Shown here piece by piece: positions 42,380 through 52,199 of a stretch of 64,000 nucleotides of DNA. A program made the translations under genes and the position numbers. Positions within the stretch are counted from its first letter, which is position 1. Each line of letters opens with the position of its first letter. The notes under the pieces are model-generated. The model searched no databases. It saw nothing but the letters and a program-made list of their open reading frames with translations, and was not told the origin of the DNA. Origin of the DNA: Elgaria multicarinata webbii (Eukaryota; Chordata; Lepidosauria; Squamata; Anguidae); NCBI RefSeq assembly GCF_023053635.1, contig NC_086184.1:13996379-14060378 (forward strand), in the 5' to 3' direction.

Positions 42380-42719
42380 ACCTTAAGCCATAAGTGTGGG
42401 ACTTTTTATTATTGTTACAGTAGTGGCCACTTACCCAAGGCACAAGCATTTTACCCTAGCTCCAATTTAAAGGGTTCATAGTTAAAATGTAAAACGCCTT
42501 ATATTTAAGTAAAAGTAACTACCTTCTCATACACACGGCCATATGCTTGGGCTATTTTTTATCATGCTCCCTCAATTGAAAAGATGGAGTTTCTACACCA
42601 CAATCAAAATTAAAATAAGCATGCATTTAGGATTTGCTATTCTGTGTATTTAGCAGAGATAAATAAGCCGAAAAAATATTTCTTTAGAAATAGAGAGTTG
42701 AAGGAAAAGAAAAAATCAC
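42380..42719. other. AT-rich spacer in the Polinton
   Basis: No open frame with recognisable motifs. It would lie in the first intron of a minus-strand transcript from the promoter near 42,791. Confidence 0.4.
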
Positions 42720-42800
42720 TCACCATTTACATGCCGGAGAACTTCAGATTCCTATGGGCTGCAAAGATGGCTTCTGCATTGCTCTGATTATTTATATACT
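42720..42800 (-). promoter_or_regulatory. TATA promoter and leader exon on the minus strand, probably for the polymerase block
   Basis: On the minus strand TATATAAA (42791-42798) is preceded by GAGCCAAAAAG. About 75 bases downstream a strong GTGAGT donor follows CATGTAAATG (donor near 42722). A minus-strand transcript from about 42,765 would run antisense through the BCL2A1-like gene and could splice to acceptors near 41.4-41.6 kb. This is inference from sequence signals. Confidence 0.5.
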
Positions 42801-42867
42801 TTTTGGCTCCGGGCGTTGTCCTTCTAATTTTGAAGACTGTCATTGGCTGAGACTTCCAACCCCATTA

Positions 42868-43110
42868 CAACAGTGATTAGATTTGCCCCTGGTGGAAACC
42901 TATGATGACTCCACAATGGCTTAGTTGCTTATGACCCATGCAACAGTGATTAGATTTGCCTCTGGTGAAAGCCAATGTTGACCCCACACTGGCTTAGTTC
43001 CTTCTGCCCCATGCAACAGTGATTAGGTTTGCCCCTGGTGAAAGCCAATGTTGACTCCACAATGGCTCAGTTCCTTCTGCCCCATGCAGCAGTGATTAGA
43101 TTTGCCCTTG
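42868..43110. repeat. 73-bp tandem repeat, about 3.3 copies, with CCAAT boxes
   Basis: CAGTGATTAG starts at 42871, 42944, 43017 and 43090, exactly 73 bp apart. Units contain GATTTGCCCCTGGTG, AAGCCAATGTTGAC and CAATGGCTTAGTTCCTTCTG. Two units carry AGCCAATG (NF-Y-type CCAAT), and CATTGGCTGAG lies between the array and the TATA box at 42,791. Position and motif content suggest an enhancer for the minus-strand promoter. Confidence 0.8.
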
Positions 43111-43223
43111 TTCATTTCCTTCCCTGGCCCCCCACCCTGGCTTAGTTCCTTCCATGATGGGATTATGTACCTGTGGTGTGAAATAAAATAAAACTATTGC
43201 TTACATAAAGAAATAAAGTTTTC

Positions 43224-43229
43224 TTTATT
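43224..43229 (-). terminator. Poly(A) signal of the right accessory gene
   Basis: AATAAA on the minus strand (TTTATT on +), about 45 bases beyond the stop at 43273. Plus-strand AATAAA copies also occur at 43,177-43,217. Confidence 0.55.
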
Positions 43230-43272
43230 TTTTAATTCTCAATGATGCAAAACAATTTAACAATGAAGGAAT

Positions 43273-44313
43273 TTAGACAGAATTTCTAAAAACAGCATTT
43301 ACAGATGTAAGAAATGACTTATAGGGCCGATCTTTGATTACGCGTTCTACATGTTGAAGAAAGGATTGGTCGGTGGTCTTCATAATTTTTTCAAGGTACA
43401 TTCGAGGATTTATAGCTCTGCTAATCTCTGTAGTCAGAATTAAGACCTGGTCCACATTCTCTGAGGTCAAAGCAAGACAATTTAGAGAATAACCAATGAG
43501 GATAACAACATGCAACACAGGCTGAAACCAGAGTTTTGCACAAAGAATGCGTAGTTTTGTGGAAATGTCATTTTCTGTCCATACTGTACATTCGTGAGAG
43601 CTCTGTCCAGGGGCCTGTATTGTACATCCAATACAGCTCTCATACAGATACTGGCTTAGGCAGTGTTTCAAGATGCCATAAATGGTTGCTCTGACAATTC
43701 CACGCATAGCTCCTCGACGCTTTCTTGGTAAAATGTGCTGTGTTTCATCAATCGACAGTCCAAGAAGATTTTTCAGGGTGAGATGCGCCGGCTGATTGTT
43801 TGCCAATGCTTCAGGAGCCTAAAAGATATTTTAAAACTATTAACATTAAATCTATTTGGAAAACTTTTTAGACAGAACACTGAAAACACACACACCTGAA
43901 TGTGAATGTTACTTGCAGAAGCCATATTCCAAAGCTCAATAGGTGACGGCGGGATGCTAGTATTGATGCACTTCTCAGGTTCTTCAGCTGTTACAGCCTC
44001 TGCTGCTGGCTCCTGGAAATTTAAGGGGAAAATGTAATTTTCTGTAACTCTTACAAGTTGTTTTTGCACATAAATAGGATGCCAGAAAAAAAAAAAGTTT
44101 TACCTGCATTATAGAGTTTGGTATCGAGATAGAGTCCAACAAGCTTTGCCATATTTGTGAGATCTCCTCATCTTCCTCCTGTGGGGTCTTTGTTGGTGGG
44201 AACTGTTCATCGTCAGAGCTGGTGCTGAGATAACGCTTTCTGGGTTTAGGCCTCTCTGGTGCCATCGGGGTAGACACCTCTATAGGCCTCATTGGGGTGC
44301 TGGGGGTTTCCAT
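43273..44313 (-). CDS. Polinton right-end accessory gene, unknown, probably several exons
   Basis: The ATG at 44313 lies in the TIR and gives the same METPSTPMRP start as the left gene, then diverges (APERPKPRKRYLSTSSDDEQ, an acidic stretch, IWQSLLDSIS). Open segments at about 44,313-44,105, 44,013-43,897 and 43,820-43,273 are separated by short AT-rich stretches with GTAAAA- or GTGTGT-type donors and pyrimidine-AG acceptors, so a spliced gene is likely. The last segment, about 180 residues, has a basic PRKRRGAMRG motif and a Cys/His cluster (ESCIGCTIQAPGQSSHEC) that could bind zinc, then hydrophobic helices. I do not recognise the family. The place at the element end, like adenovirus early genes, suggests early regulation or host interaction. 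The boundaries are inferred. Confidence 0.55.
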
Positions 44314-44854
44314 GTTGTCTCCTGCTTAAAATCAGCAACTGTTCCCGACGGGTTGAAAGTCTGAAAAGCACTGCACACCCTGGTGAATCCTTTAGGGGTT
44401 CTGAAAACTCTTCCTATTGGTTGCGGGGCAGGCCATGTGATATTCCTTAGCCAACCGCTGAGAGGCTGTGGGGAGACATGCCTGGACATGTTCCACCGGT
44501 CGCCTGCAAAAAGCATCATTTCCGGTCGCCGCAGAAAAAACGTCACTTCCGGCCACGTGGCCTTTCTTTTGACAGGTAGTGCCAGCATTTCTGGGCACAT
44601 GGTGTTTTGTTATGACAGCTGATGACGTCAGTTCCGGTCATGTGCTGTTTTGTTTTGACAGCTAGTGTCGTCAGTTCCGGTCACGTGCTGTTTGTATTGA
44701 CAGTTGGTGACGTCACTTCCGGCCACGTGCTGCTTGTTTTGACAGCTAGTGACGTCACTTCCGGTCACGTGGTGTTTGTTTTGGTCACGTGACCAAAACA
44801 AAGCCACATGGCTCATTTGCATAAATTTGACAGGAAGTAGGGCCATATACTACT
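44283..44854 (-). repeat. Polinton right terminal inverted repeat
   Basis: Reverse complement of 29531-30102 with about five differences. It carries the start of the right accessory gene and the same repeat array (about 44,540-44,775). Confidence 0.95.
44540..44775 (-). repeat. 42-43-bp tandem repeats (right TIR)
   Basis: Mirror copy of the left array, upstream of the right accessory gene, with the same unit order. Confidence 0.85.
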
Positions 44855-44860
44855 ACCCTC
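44855..44860 (+). repeat. 6-bp target site duplication, right
   Basis: ACCCTC directly after the right TIR, identical to 29525-29530. Confidence 0.95.
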
Positions 44861-45020
44861 TTTTCCCCATCTCTGAAGTGGAGTTCCAGACCTCGGACAC
44901 CAGCCTGACTTTGGACATTCTTTCTGTGTCAGCTGCAAAGGGGATTGCTGACCCCCCTTCAGAGGAGGGATTCCCCAGTATCCAATGGCCCTTCAGCTAA
45001 TGTCTAGAGGGCATAGGATT
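44861..45020 (+). repeat. Right half of the interspersed repeat split by the Polinton
   Basis: TTTTCCCCATCTCTGAAGTG through GCATAGGATTGCT. Together with 29,395-29,530 it resembles the family at 6780-7140 (CCCTCTTTCCTCC). Confidence 0.45.
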
Positions 45021-45601
45021 GCTCCATAAATCTAAAGCATATGATTGTCTAACCAGATCTCTGCTTATGTGGGGCTATAGATGTATATGGAGACCTTGGT
45101 TAGAATATAACTGTCCAGCATCACAGGCATACAAAAAAGCATGCATTATTTCAGATTCACAGTCTTTAAGGAAGTCATGAGGCTTCCTTCAATCTTGAAA
45201 GAAGTCAAGAGGAAAAACAAGCCCCTAACACACATTTATTATGCAATAAATTAGTTGTGCAGAAAGGTAACCCAACACATTCATTTATCCGAGTATTTAT
45301 AGCTTGCTTTTTCATCTGAATAAAATCCAAACTCACATAACACCAATACGATAAATCAAGAATTTAAACCAAGCACCATATAAGAACAGATTAAAAGACC
45401 TTAAAACATCTACAAACACAGAGATAGGTTATACAAAAAAAAAAAAAAAACCACCAGATAAACTGTAGGCTAAAAGCATTCAGAAGTTAACCTGTTACAC
45501 AAACTAGAAGCAACAATGAGGAATGTACCAGGGATTATAGGTCATCAAACATAGATTGGCAGCCATTATACAGTTGCTTTACCTCTAAAATATATTATAT
45601 A

Positions 45602-45602
45602 T

Positions 45603-45638
<36 letters not shown>
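45602..45638. repeat. (AC)n microsatellite
   Basis: About 18 AC units directly after an ATATATAT stretch. Confidence 0.9.
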
Positions 45639-45641
<3 letters not shown>

Positions 45642-45793
45642 GCTACCATATTATTAGTAACAAAGAGAGCACTAAAGTGTAAAAAAGAAACATTTCAATC
45701 TAAAGGCAGGTCCATCAGTCATCATTAAATATACACAAGAGCTATCGTGGGTTGTCTTTCAAAAAAAAAGGGGGGCAGGTCAGAGAAACGTAC

Positions 45794-45953
45794 TTTTAAT
45801 ACAAAACTTGCTGTTTCTTGATCCCACAGACTGAATCTGGTTTTTCCTGCCTTCACAATGAATTTGACAAATGTATTTGCTAGTGAATCAAATACTGACT
45901 CAGCCATCTGTCTTGCTGCTTGTTCCCCACTCTTGAGAGAGGCTGCCAAACTT
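45794..45953 (-). CDS. Possible host exon of an unrecognised minus-strand gene
   Basis: 160 bp with no stop in one frame, preceded by a GGTTATTTTAG acceptor and followed by a GTACGT donor. It reads SLAASLKSGEQAARQMAESV, FDSLANTFVKFIVKAGKTRF and SLWDQETASFVLK, a helical, protein-like composition unlike the surrounding noise. I do not recognise the gene and see no neighbouring exon. A transposon remnant or chance frame cannot be excluded. Confidence 0.3.
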
Positions 45954-46135
45954 CTAAAATAACCTTTTAAGTACTGCTTGTAAGTTTACTGAATTGAAAG
46001 TTTGTTCATTGCCTTATTTATTTATTTTCAACAACAAAAAAGCCAAGAAATGCCTCTCAAAACCAGGTTTCTGACTTTACAGTCACCAGCTAATCAGAGC
46101 TATGCATGGTTGGCTTCTGCAGCAAAAACATAGGC

Positions 46136-46195
46136 TGTGTTCAGAAGACACCTTAAACCACGGCTTTAACCATGGTGAATGAAGCAAAAGGGTAT
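46136..46195. mobile_element. Half copy of the compact foldback MITE
   Basis: TGTTCAGAAGACACCTTAAA then CCACGGCTTTAACCATGGTG matches the left arm of 23,932-24,047. Confidence 0.65.
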
Positions 46196-46199
46196 GAAT

Positions 46200-47735
46200 G
46201 GGAGGGGGAAAAGCACCAAGTAACAGGTGTGATGGGAGACAAGCTCTGGTCCGGTGAGGTTTGCAAAAAAAACCTTTTACTGATGTCCAAAGAGCTCAAG
46301 GTTTCGGATTAATGAATCCTTCGTCAGGAACTAGAACAGTTCAAAAGCAAATGCCATTAAAATGGAGAAAAGAACAACACCCAAAGTATCATTAATGATA
46401 CAGATTTGTTACACACAGATTTGTATATAGTAAGCCACCACATATATTACTTCTAACTAGTTGTGAACCTGCAATTTAACCTCTATTACATTAAACCCTG
46501 TGATGGACTTCATAAAAAGCAGATTAAAAGAAGAAGAGGGCAAGGCCCCAAATCTCAATGATACAAAACTGTTAAACACAAAACACAAATTTGTTTACAG
46601 AAAGCCGCTGCATATGTTACTTCTAATTAGTTGTTAAATCTACACTTTAACCATTAATACTACTGAACCCTGTGGTGAACTCAACAAGGAACTTATCGGG
46701 CTTGTATATTTTCCTCTACTTTGCACAACATGTTAAGATTAGCTTGTATATTCCATTATTTTTATATACCATCATATATTCCATTATTTTTCATAACAAT
46801 TACATCGTGTTAGAAAAAGCAGTCTGACCTGGAAAGGTTGGTAAAGTGCCGAAATCTGCTATCATATGCTGACACTGGACAGAGTTCTGTATAGAAGCGG
46901 AGTCTATCAGGAATAATTTGCCTGTGCTAGCAGTTTGAGGTCATGTGCATTCTATTGAGCCTGATTACATACTAAGATAAGAGAAGTCATTCCCGAAAGA
47001 TTCTGTCCCAACTTAGCTCTGAACTAGAGCTAGTCGAAGAGGGTTCACCAATGGAACTATGATATTTTGAGGTTTGTATGTGTGTTTCTACGCTCCCAGT
47101 GATCTAAGTGATAGTATGGAACAGGATCCTATAAATTAGTAGGTACTGATGGAATCAGCACAGAGACAAGTCATTTCATCCTGGAGCAAAATCTGTTGCA
47201 TGCAGCCCCTTCTAGCAGATGCTTATATAGGTCCTTCTCTAAAAGGAAGCTTCCATACTTTCAGACCAGCAGGGTTTTAACCGGAACCACATATTTAGCA
47301 GGGTGCTTACTTCCATGTAGATGAAAGGAACCACCTGTCTGTGGCTACATTAGTGGAAGACCTGTTCTTTCTTCAGCCGCAAACAATGCTAATCTTGGAA
47401 CTCAAAATACTTCCATTTGCACTAGTCTTTCATACTATGATCTGTTGTGACCAATAATTTCCAGAGAAGAGCTACTGAGTTGTAGCAAAAGAAGTTGGAA
47501 CTCCAGATTAGAAGAATGGGAGTACCACAAGGAGCGTGAATAGAACTAAAATTAAACACAGTCTGGATTTGGCTGGGAAAAGTTTGCTCACTGGTCTTTA
47601 CCTATGAAACTGCTGAATAACACTATTGGGCCACTTAGGGAGCAATCCTATGGCCCCTAGACAGCGACCCCACCCCCTCTCACAGCTGCCGTGGAAAGAA
47701 CCGTGCCAGCTGCCTTTCTGAGGTCAGGAACTCAA
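46200..47735. other. Intergenic sequence without a recognised gene
   Basis: A pair of related stretches occurs at about 46,400-46,500 and 46,575-46,680. Both contain ACACAGATTTGT or ACAAATTTGT, then CTTCTAA(C/T)TAGTTG and AACCCTGTG(A/G)TG. This suggests an old local tandem duplication. No gene seen. Confidence 0.35.
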
Positions 47736-47739
47736 GCTC

Positions 47740-47885
47740 AGAGAAGGAGTAAAAGAGGGTTTCCAGTGAGGGAAGAGAGGCCAGGATATAAGCTATCCCC
47801 AGCCTCCTTCCCTCCCCCTCTGATGGATCCCAGCTAGATGGGCAAAAAAAAAGCCATCTAGCGAAAATGCAGAGTGGGGAAGTGA
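47740..47885 (+). repeat. Interspersed repeat, same family as 6780-7140
   Basis: AGAGGCCAGGATATAAGCTA, CCCCAGCCTCCTTCCCTCCC and CAGCTAGATGGGC with AGCCATCTAGC inverted. Confidence 0.5.
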
Positions 47886-47887
47886 AG

Positions 47888-47952
47888 GTTTATTTATTTA
47901 TTAAATTTACATACCGCCCCATAGCCAAAGCTCTCTGGGTGGTTTACAAAAA
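47888..47952 (-). mobile_element. LINE 3' tail fragment
   Basis: TTTATTTATTAAATTTACAT, then ACCGCCCCATAGCCAAAGCT and CTCTGGGTGGTTTAC. This is the antisense LINE 3' hairpin. Confidence 0.65.
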
Positions 47953-49461
47953 GATCACCTTGCCGCTCCTCCTGCTCTGCATTGGATGGCCTTAAGCCTC
48001 CAAATCCTGATAAGACTGGTCCCTTAGCTAAGGGATTTTCTACTTTGGCTGGCGGGAGCTCTCTGATAACTCAGACGGAAGTTGTAGGCAGCCCTGCTTG
48101 CCAAGGATGCTTTGGGCCAATCTATCATTATTATTACTGGCAATATTTATATACCACTTCTCATTTGAAACAAATCCCAAAGCAGTTTAAAAAGAATGCA
48201 AGCAAAAAAACCCAGACACAATTAGTATGATGAGGTTGGTTCAAAGCTAGCTCATGGCTAGGAGAAAGCCAAAGTAAACAGATATGTTTTCAATAAATGC
48301 CTAAAACACGCTGGTATTGAATACAATCTAGTGTGATAAGTCAAGAGGTTCAAGGACTTGCTCTTTCTCCAGCAAGATAGGAATAGGAAAACGAGGAGGG
48401 AGAAGAAACTGAAGACAAAGCAATAGTCTAGCAAGACTGGGTCTCTCTAAAAGTGGTGCAGTGCTAAACTTTGAAATTCAGGCACACATCATGACCATCA
48501 TTATAGCCATGCTATATAGAGTCCACAAATGCAAGTGGCTGTTTTAATCTCTGTGTGTGAGTCTGCGTGCAAGCCTGTAGTGAGGGATAGGCTAAATTTT
48601 CTCTGCCCCCTAATATTTTTTTTAACAATTAAAAAACACTTTACAATTTTGTCATTAAAAGGGCCGCAAACCAGATGAACTCACCCCTACTATTTTTTTG
48701 CAGTTCCCCCAGAGCTTTTAGGATGTCTACAAGCCTGTGTGCGTGTGTTACATCTAAGCATGGAAGGAACAGGGAAGTTTGACGTGGTGGTGGTGGGTGG
48801 CAGATGATGTCATCATCCCGCTAATCAAAATATCTCAGCACTTCAATCCTGTAAACCCTAGATCCAGTACGCCACTGCTCACTTGAATTGAAAGAAATGG
48901 GAAGGTGAAGGCAACAAGATATACTGAGTGAAGCTCTCCTTATACCAGAGATGGGACCAAACCTTTATGTCATTTTGGAACCGGGCCCAGAAATGGACAC
49001 TAGAACTTCCCCACCTTCCATCTATGCTCAGAATCTTCCTGGTTCAAGGATAACCCGTGTCCTTGCAATTTTGCCATCATCTTCCACAGTCACACAGGTC
49101 TCGTAAGTTGGGTCATGGCCAGTCCAAGCCATTTTGCTGCCTGAGGCAAAGAACAAGATGGCGCCCCCTCCCATTCCATACACAGAAGCCTTTCTTTCTT
49201 CGATGGGGCACGATGCCTGAAGAAAGAGGACTCGCTTAGGATGCGTAGGGAAGGCCACGCGGCAGACGCTTCTCTCCACCAACGCTCAGGTTCAGAAGTG
49301 GAAGCTTCATAACTGAATGGGCATTTGAACTGCCCAATCACAGTCTAACCACAACACTGTGCTGGCTCTTTTGAAGATGTAGGTTTAGAGTAGCATCCAA
49401 TGTTCAGCCTATGCAGAGTAGACCCACTGAATGGATTCACGTTAGCTGTGACTAACCTAAG

Positions 49462-49645
49462 TGCCCTGCTGGATGAGAACAAGGGTCCATCTAGTTCACC
49501 CAGTGGCCAAGCAGCTGCCCAGGGGAAAACCACAAGCAGGACTGGAGTGCAGCTGCACCCTCCCACCCATGTTCCCCAGCAGCTGGTGTACATAAGCATA
49601 CTGCTTCTGATACTGGAGGTAGCACATAGCCATCAAGGCTCATCC
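49462..49645 (+). repeat. SINE-like interspersed repeat
   Basis: CCCTGCTGGATGAGAACAAG, GTCCATCTAGTTCACC, CCACCCATGTTCCCCAGCAG and CTTCTGATACTGGAGGTAGC. Confidence 0.65.
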
Positions 49646-49885
49646 ATTTCAATGGGTCTACCCAATTTAGGACTAAATGATTTAGATTAGTTGCGACTAA
49701 CTTAAATCTCATCCATTTCAATGGGTCTACTCAACACAGGACTAAATGATTTAGATTAGTTGCGACTAACTTAAATCTCATCCATTTCAATGGGTCTACT
49801 CAACACAGGACTAAATGATTTAGATTAGTTGCGACTAACTTAAATCTCATCCATTTCAATGGGTCTACTCAACGCAGGACTAAAG
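49641..49885. repeat. 69-bp minisatellite, about 3.5 copies
   Basis: CATCCATTTCAATGGGTCTA starts at 49641, 49710, 49779 and 49848, exactly 69 bp apart. Units contain GACTAAATGATTTAGATTAG and TTGCGACTAACTTAAATCT. Copies are almost identical, implying recent expansion. Confidence 0.9.
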
Positions 49886-50169
49886 GAACAGGAGTTAGGT
49901 TAAATTGTATCTAACTTTCTAACTTCAGTCTCATTTGGGCTGCTACTGCACACTCCCAACTGCGTTCACGTTGCTTTCCTCCTTTCTATGTTTTCCCCAC
50001 TTCTCAAATATCTTCCCCCAGGTGGACGGAAATCTCCGTCCTACGTAGATTTTTAAAGTTTCCCCCGCTCCTCCCCACTTCGCCTCCTCTGCCATTGATG
50101 GCATCGCTTTTATTCAGCTTTGTGGATTGTTTTTTTCTTCTTCTTTTCTTTTCTTTTTCCACCCGCCCT

Positions 50170-50790
50170 GCAAAACTCACCAGGCTCCGTCTGCGCCCTG
50201 TGATTGGCCGCCGTGTTCTTGGGGTTGCGGGGGGGGGGGGGAGGGGAGGGAAACGAACGGAGGAGGCGTGGTTAGCATGGAATGCTGAGGCACGAGCGTT
50301 CCAGAACCGGACGGTCCGGCTCCCGCGGCGGCGCGCTGATTGGCTCGCTTCCCGACAGAGGAGGAGGGAATGGAATGTTGGGGAGTTTGAGCGTTCCGGA
50401 GATACTTGACTCGACTTTATCTCCTCCAGATCATCCCCCCAGCCGGGCTGTGGACGGCGGCGCTCGATGCGACGGAAACAGGCAGGGTGGGGGTTATTAG
50501 ACCGCGATCGTATGCCTTGCCTACTCAGAAGTAAGCCCCACTGAGTTCAGTGGGACTTACTTCGACGTTCTGTAGGCTTGTTGCAGCCTCAGCCGAGAGT
50601 CTGCTGCCTCCCCAGCTAACCTTCCGGATCAAGAGAAGGGAGAAAGTTTGGAATTGCACAAAGTGCTGCTAAAGAAGACACACACACACACACACCGAAA
50701 AATATATATCCCGAGGACCCTTTATAGCGACGGATTCCAGGAGCCACGGAGAACAGACTGGGAGAGGAAGCCGGAAAGCCACGAGGAGGT
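50170..50790 (+). promoter_or_regulatory. CpG-rich promoter and probable first exon, possibly of PLEKHF1
   Basis: The densest CpG cluster of unique sequence in the window (about 50,190-50,510). It has two ATTGG/CCAAT boxes (TGATTGGCC, CTGATTGGCTCGC) and an inverted heat-shock-type pair (CGTTCCAGAACCG). A possible splice donor CACGAGGAG|GTACAT lies at 50,788/50,789. POP4 is followed by PLEKHF1 on the same strand in mammals, so synteny makes that gene a candidate. No coding exon of it is in the window. Confidence 0.45.
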
Positions 50791-51269
50791 ACATTCATGG
50801 TTCTGCTCTTGTTTGACGATCACCGCCCTGCACACACTTTTTTGGGGGGGCGGGGGGAGAGAGAAAGAAAGAAAGGCACATGGGAGCTCATTGCACCGGG
50901 TCTCCGCCGTGCTTTTTCCCCCGGGGCTTAGATTTTACGATTAGTTGTAAAAGTTTGCATACTTTGTCAAGCTGCTGCACAACTTCAGTTCAAACTTCTT
51001 TCAGAACTCTTATCACGCGCTCTCGCTCTCCCAGTTGACGCTTGAAATCGACATAAACTGGTTTAACGTCAAGAATTCCTCTCGCCTTGTTAAAAAAAAG
51101 GGGGGGTGCGTGTGTGATGAGAGAATCTGAGCTTTTGTCTTTTGTGATTATCTGCATTTGTAAATTTTAGAAGAGGGTGCTCAGCATTTTTTAAAAATGG
51201 GGGGATTATGTGGTATGTATCATTACATTTGTATATCACCGTTTTCTGCCCACTGAGGAGACCCCTTCA

Positions 51270-51410
51270 TGCATTTGGACGGGAGGGTGCTGTTTTACTT
51301 GGGTCATGTTTATGGGTTCCCCGTGGGCCGCTGGTTTGCCATTGTGTAAACAGACTGCTGGACTAGATGGACCCTTGGTCTGATCCAGCAGGGCTCTTCT
51401 GATGTTCGTA
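51270..51410 (-). repeat. SINE-like interspersed repeat
   Basis: CTGCTGGACTAGATGGACCC and TTGGTCTGATCCAGCAGGGC on +, the reverse of the family at 49,462. Confidence 0.65.
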
Positions 51411-51605
51411 TTTGATGAAGCGGTCTGGCTCCATGAAACCTTAAGCCGTAATAAACGTGTTGGTCTTTAAGGGGCCGCGAGACTCATTCTTACTTTTCCT
51501 TCGAAGAGCTCCAACTGACAGCCACGTTCCTTCCCATTCTGTCCTCACAACAGCCCTGCAAGATAGGGCAGGCTGAAAGGTAGTGACTGACTCAAACCAG
51601 CGTTT

Positions 51606-52195
51606 GATTTATTTATTTATACTTATATATTTATTACATTTTTATACCGCCCAATAGCCGAAGCTCTCTGGGCGGTTCACAAAAATTAAAACCACAATAA
51701 AACAACCAACAGGTTAAAAGCACAATTACAAAATACAGTATAAAAAGCACAACCAGGATAAAACCACGCAACAAAATGGATATAAGATTAAAATACAGAG
51801 TTAGAACAGTAAAGTTTAAATTTAAGTTACAATTAAGTGTTAAAATACTGAGAGAATAAAAAGGTCTGCAGCTGGCGACGAAAGCAGTACAGTGTAGGCG
51901 CCAGGCAGACCTCTCTGGGGAGCTCATTCCACAACCGGGGTGCCACAGCGGAGAAAGCCCTCCTCCTAGTAGCCACCTGCCTCACTTCCTTTGGCAGGGG
52001 CTCAGGAGAAGGGCCCCTGTAGATGATCTTAAGGTCTGGGCAGGTACATATGGGAGGAGGCGTTCCTTCAAATAACCTGGCCCCAAACCGTTTAGGGCTT
52101 TAAATGTCAATACCAGCACTTTGAATCGGGCCCAGACCTGGACTGGCAGCCAGTGAAGTTGTAAAAGGACTGGCGTAATGTGATCTCGCCGGCCA
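51606..52195 (-). mobile_element. L2-type LINE 3' fragment
   Basis: Antisense tail (ACCGCCCAATAGCCGAAGCT, CTCTGGGCGGTTC) followed by the reverse transcriptase C-terminal region, which is diverged and frameshifted. The family is that of the sense copy at 61,975-62,597: CCAGACCTGGACTGGCAGCC here is antisense to its LHWLPVQV region. Confidence 0.8.
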
Positions 52196-52199
52196 GATT

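Larger units (their letters stand above)
29531..44854. mobile_element. Polinton/Maverick (adintovirus-type) element, apparently whole
   Basis: A 15,324-bp element bounded by terminal inverted repeats starting AGTAGTATATGGCCC and ending in the mirror text ACTACT. A perfect 6-bp target duplication ACCCTC lies at 29525-29530 and 44855-44860. It carries the full core set known for Polintons: retroviral-type integrase, protein-primed DNA polymerase B, packaging ATPase, adenain-like protease, major capsid and predicted minor capsid proteins. Accessory genes lie near each end. Two gene blocks converge near 35.2 kb, each ending at its own AATAAA signal. The core frames are open and the two TIRs differ at about five places, so the insertion looks whole and young. 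It is inserted into an older interspersed repeat. Related elements have been named adintoviruses. Confidence 0.97.

Noticed and set aside
29531-44854. Endogenous retrovirus, because of the retroviral-type integrase
   Set aside because: The terminal repeats are inverted, not direct. There is no reverse transcriptase or envelope, and polymerase B, packaging ATPase and adenain identify a Polinton.
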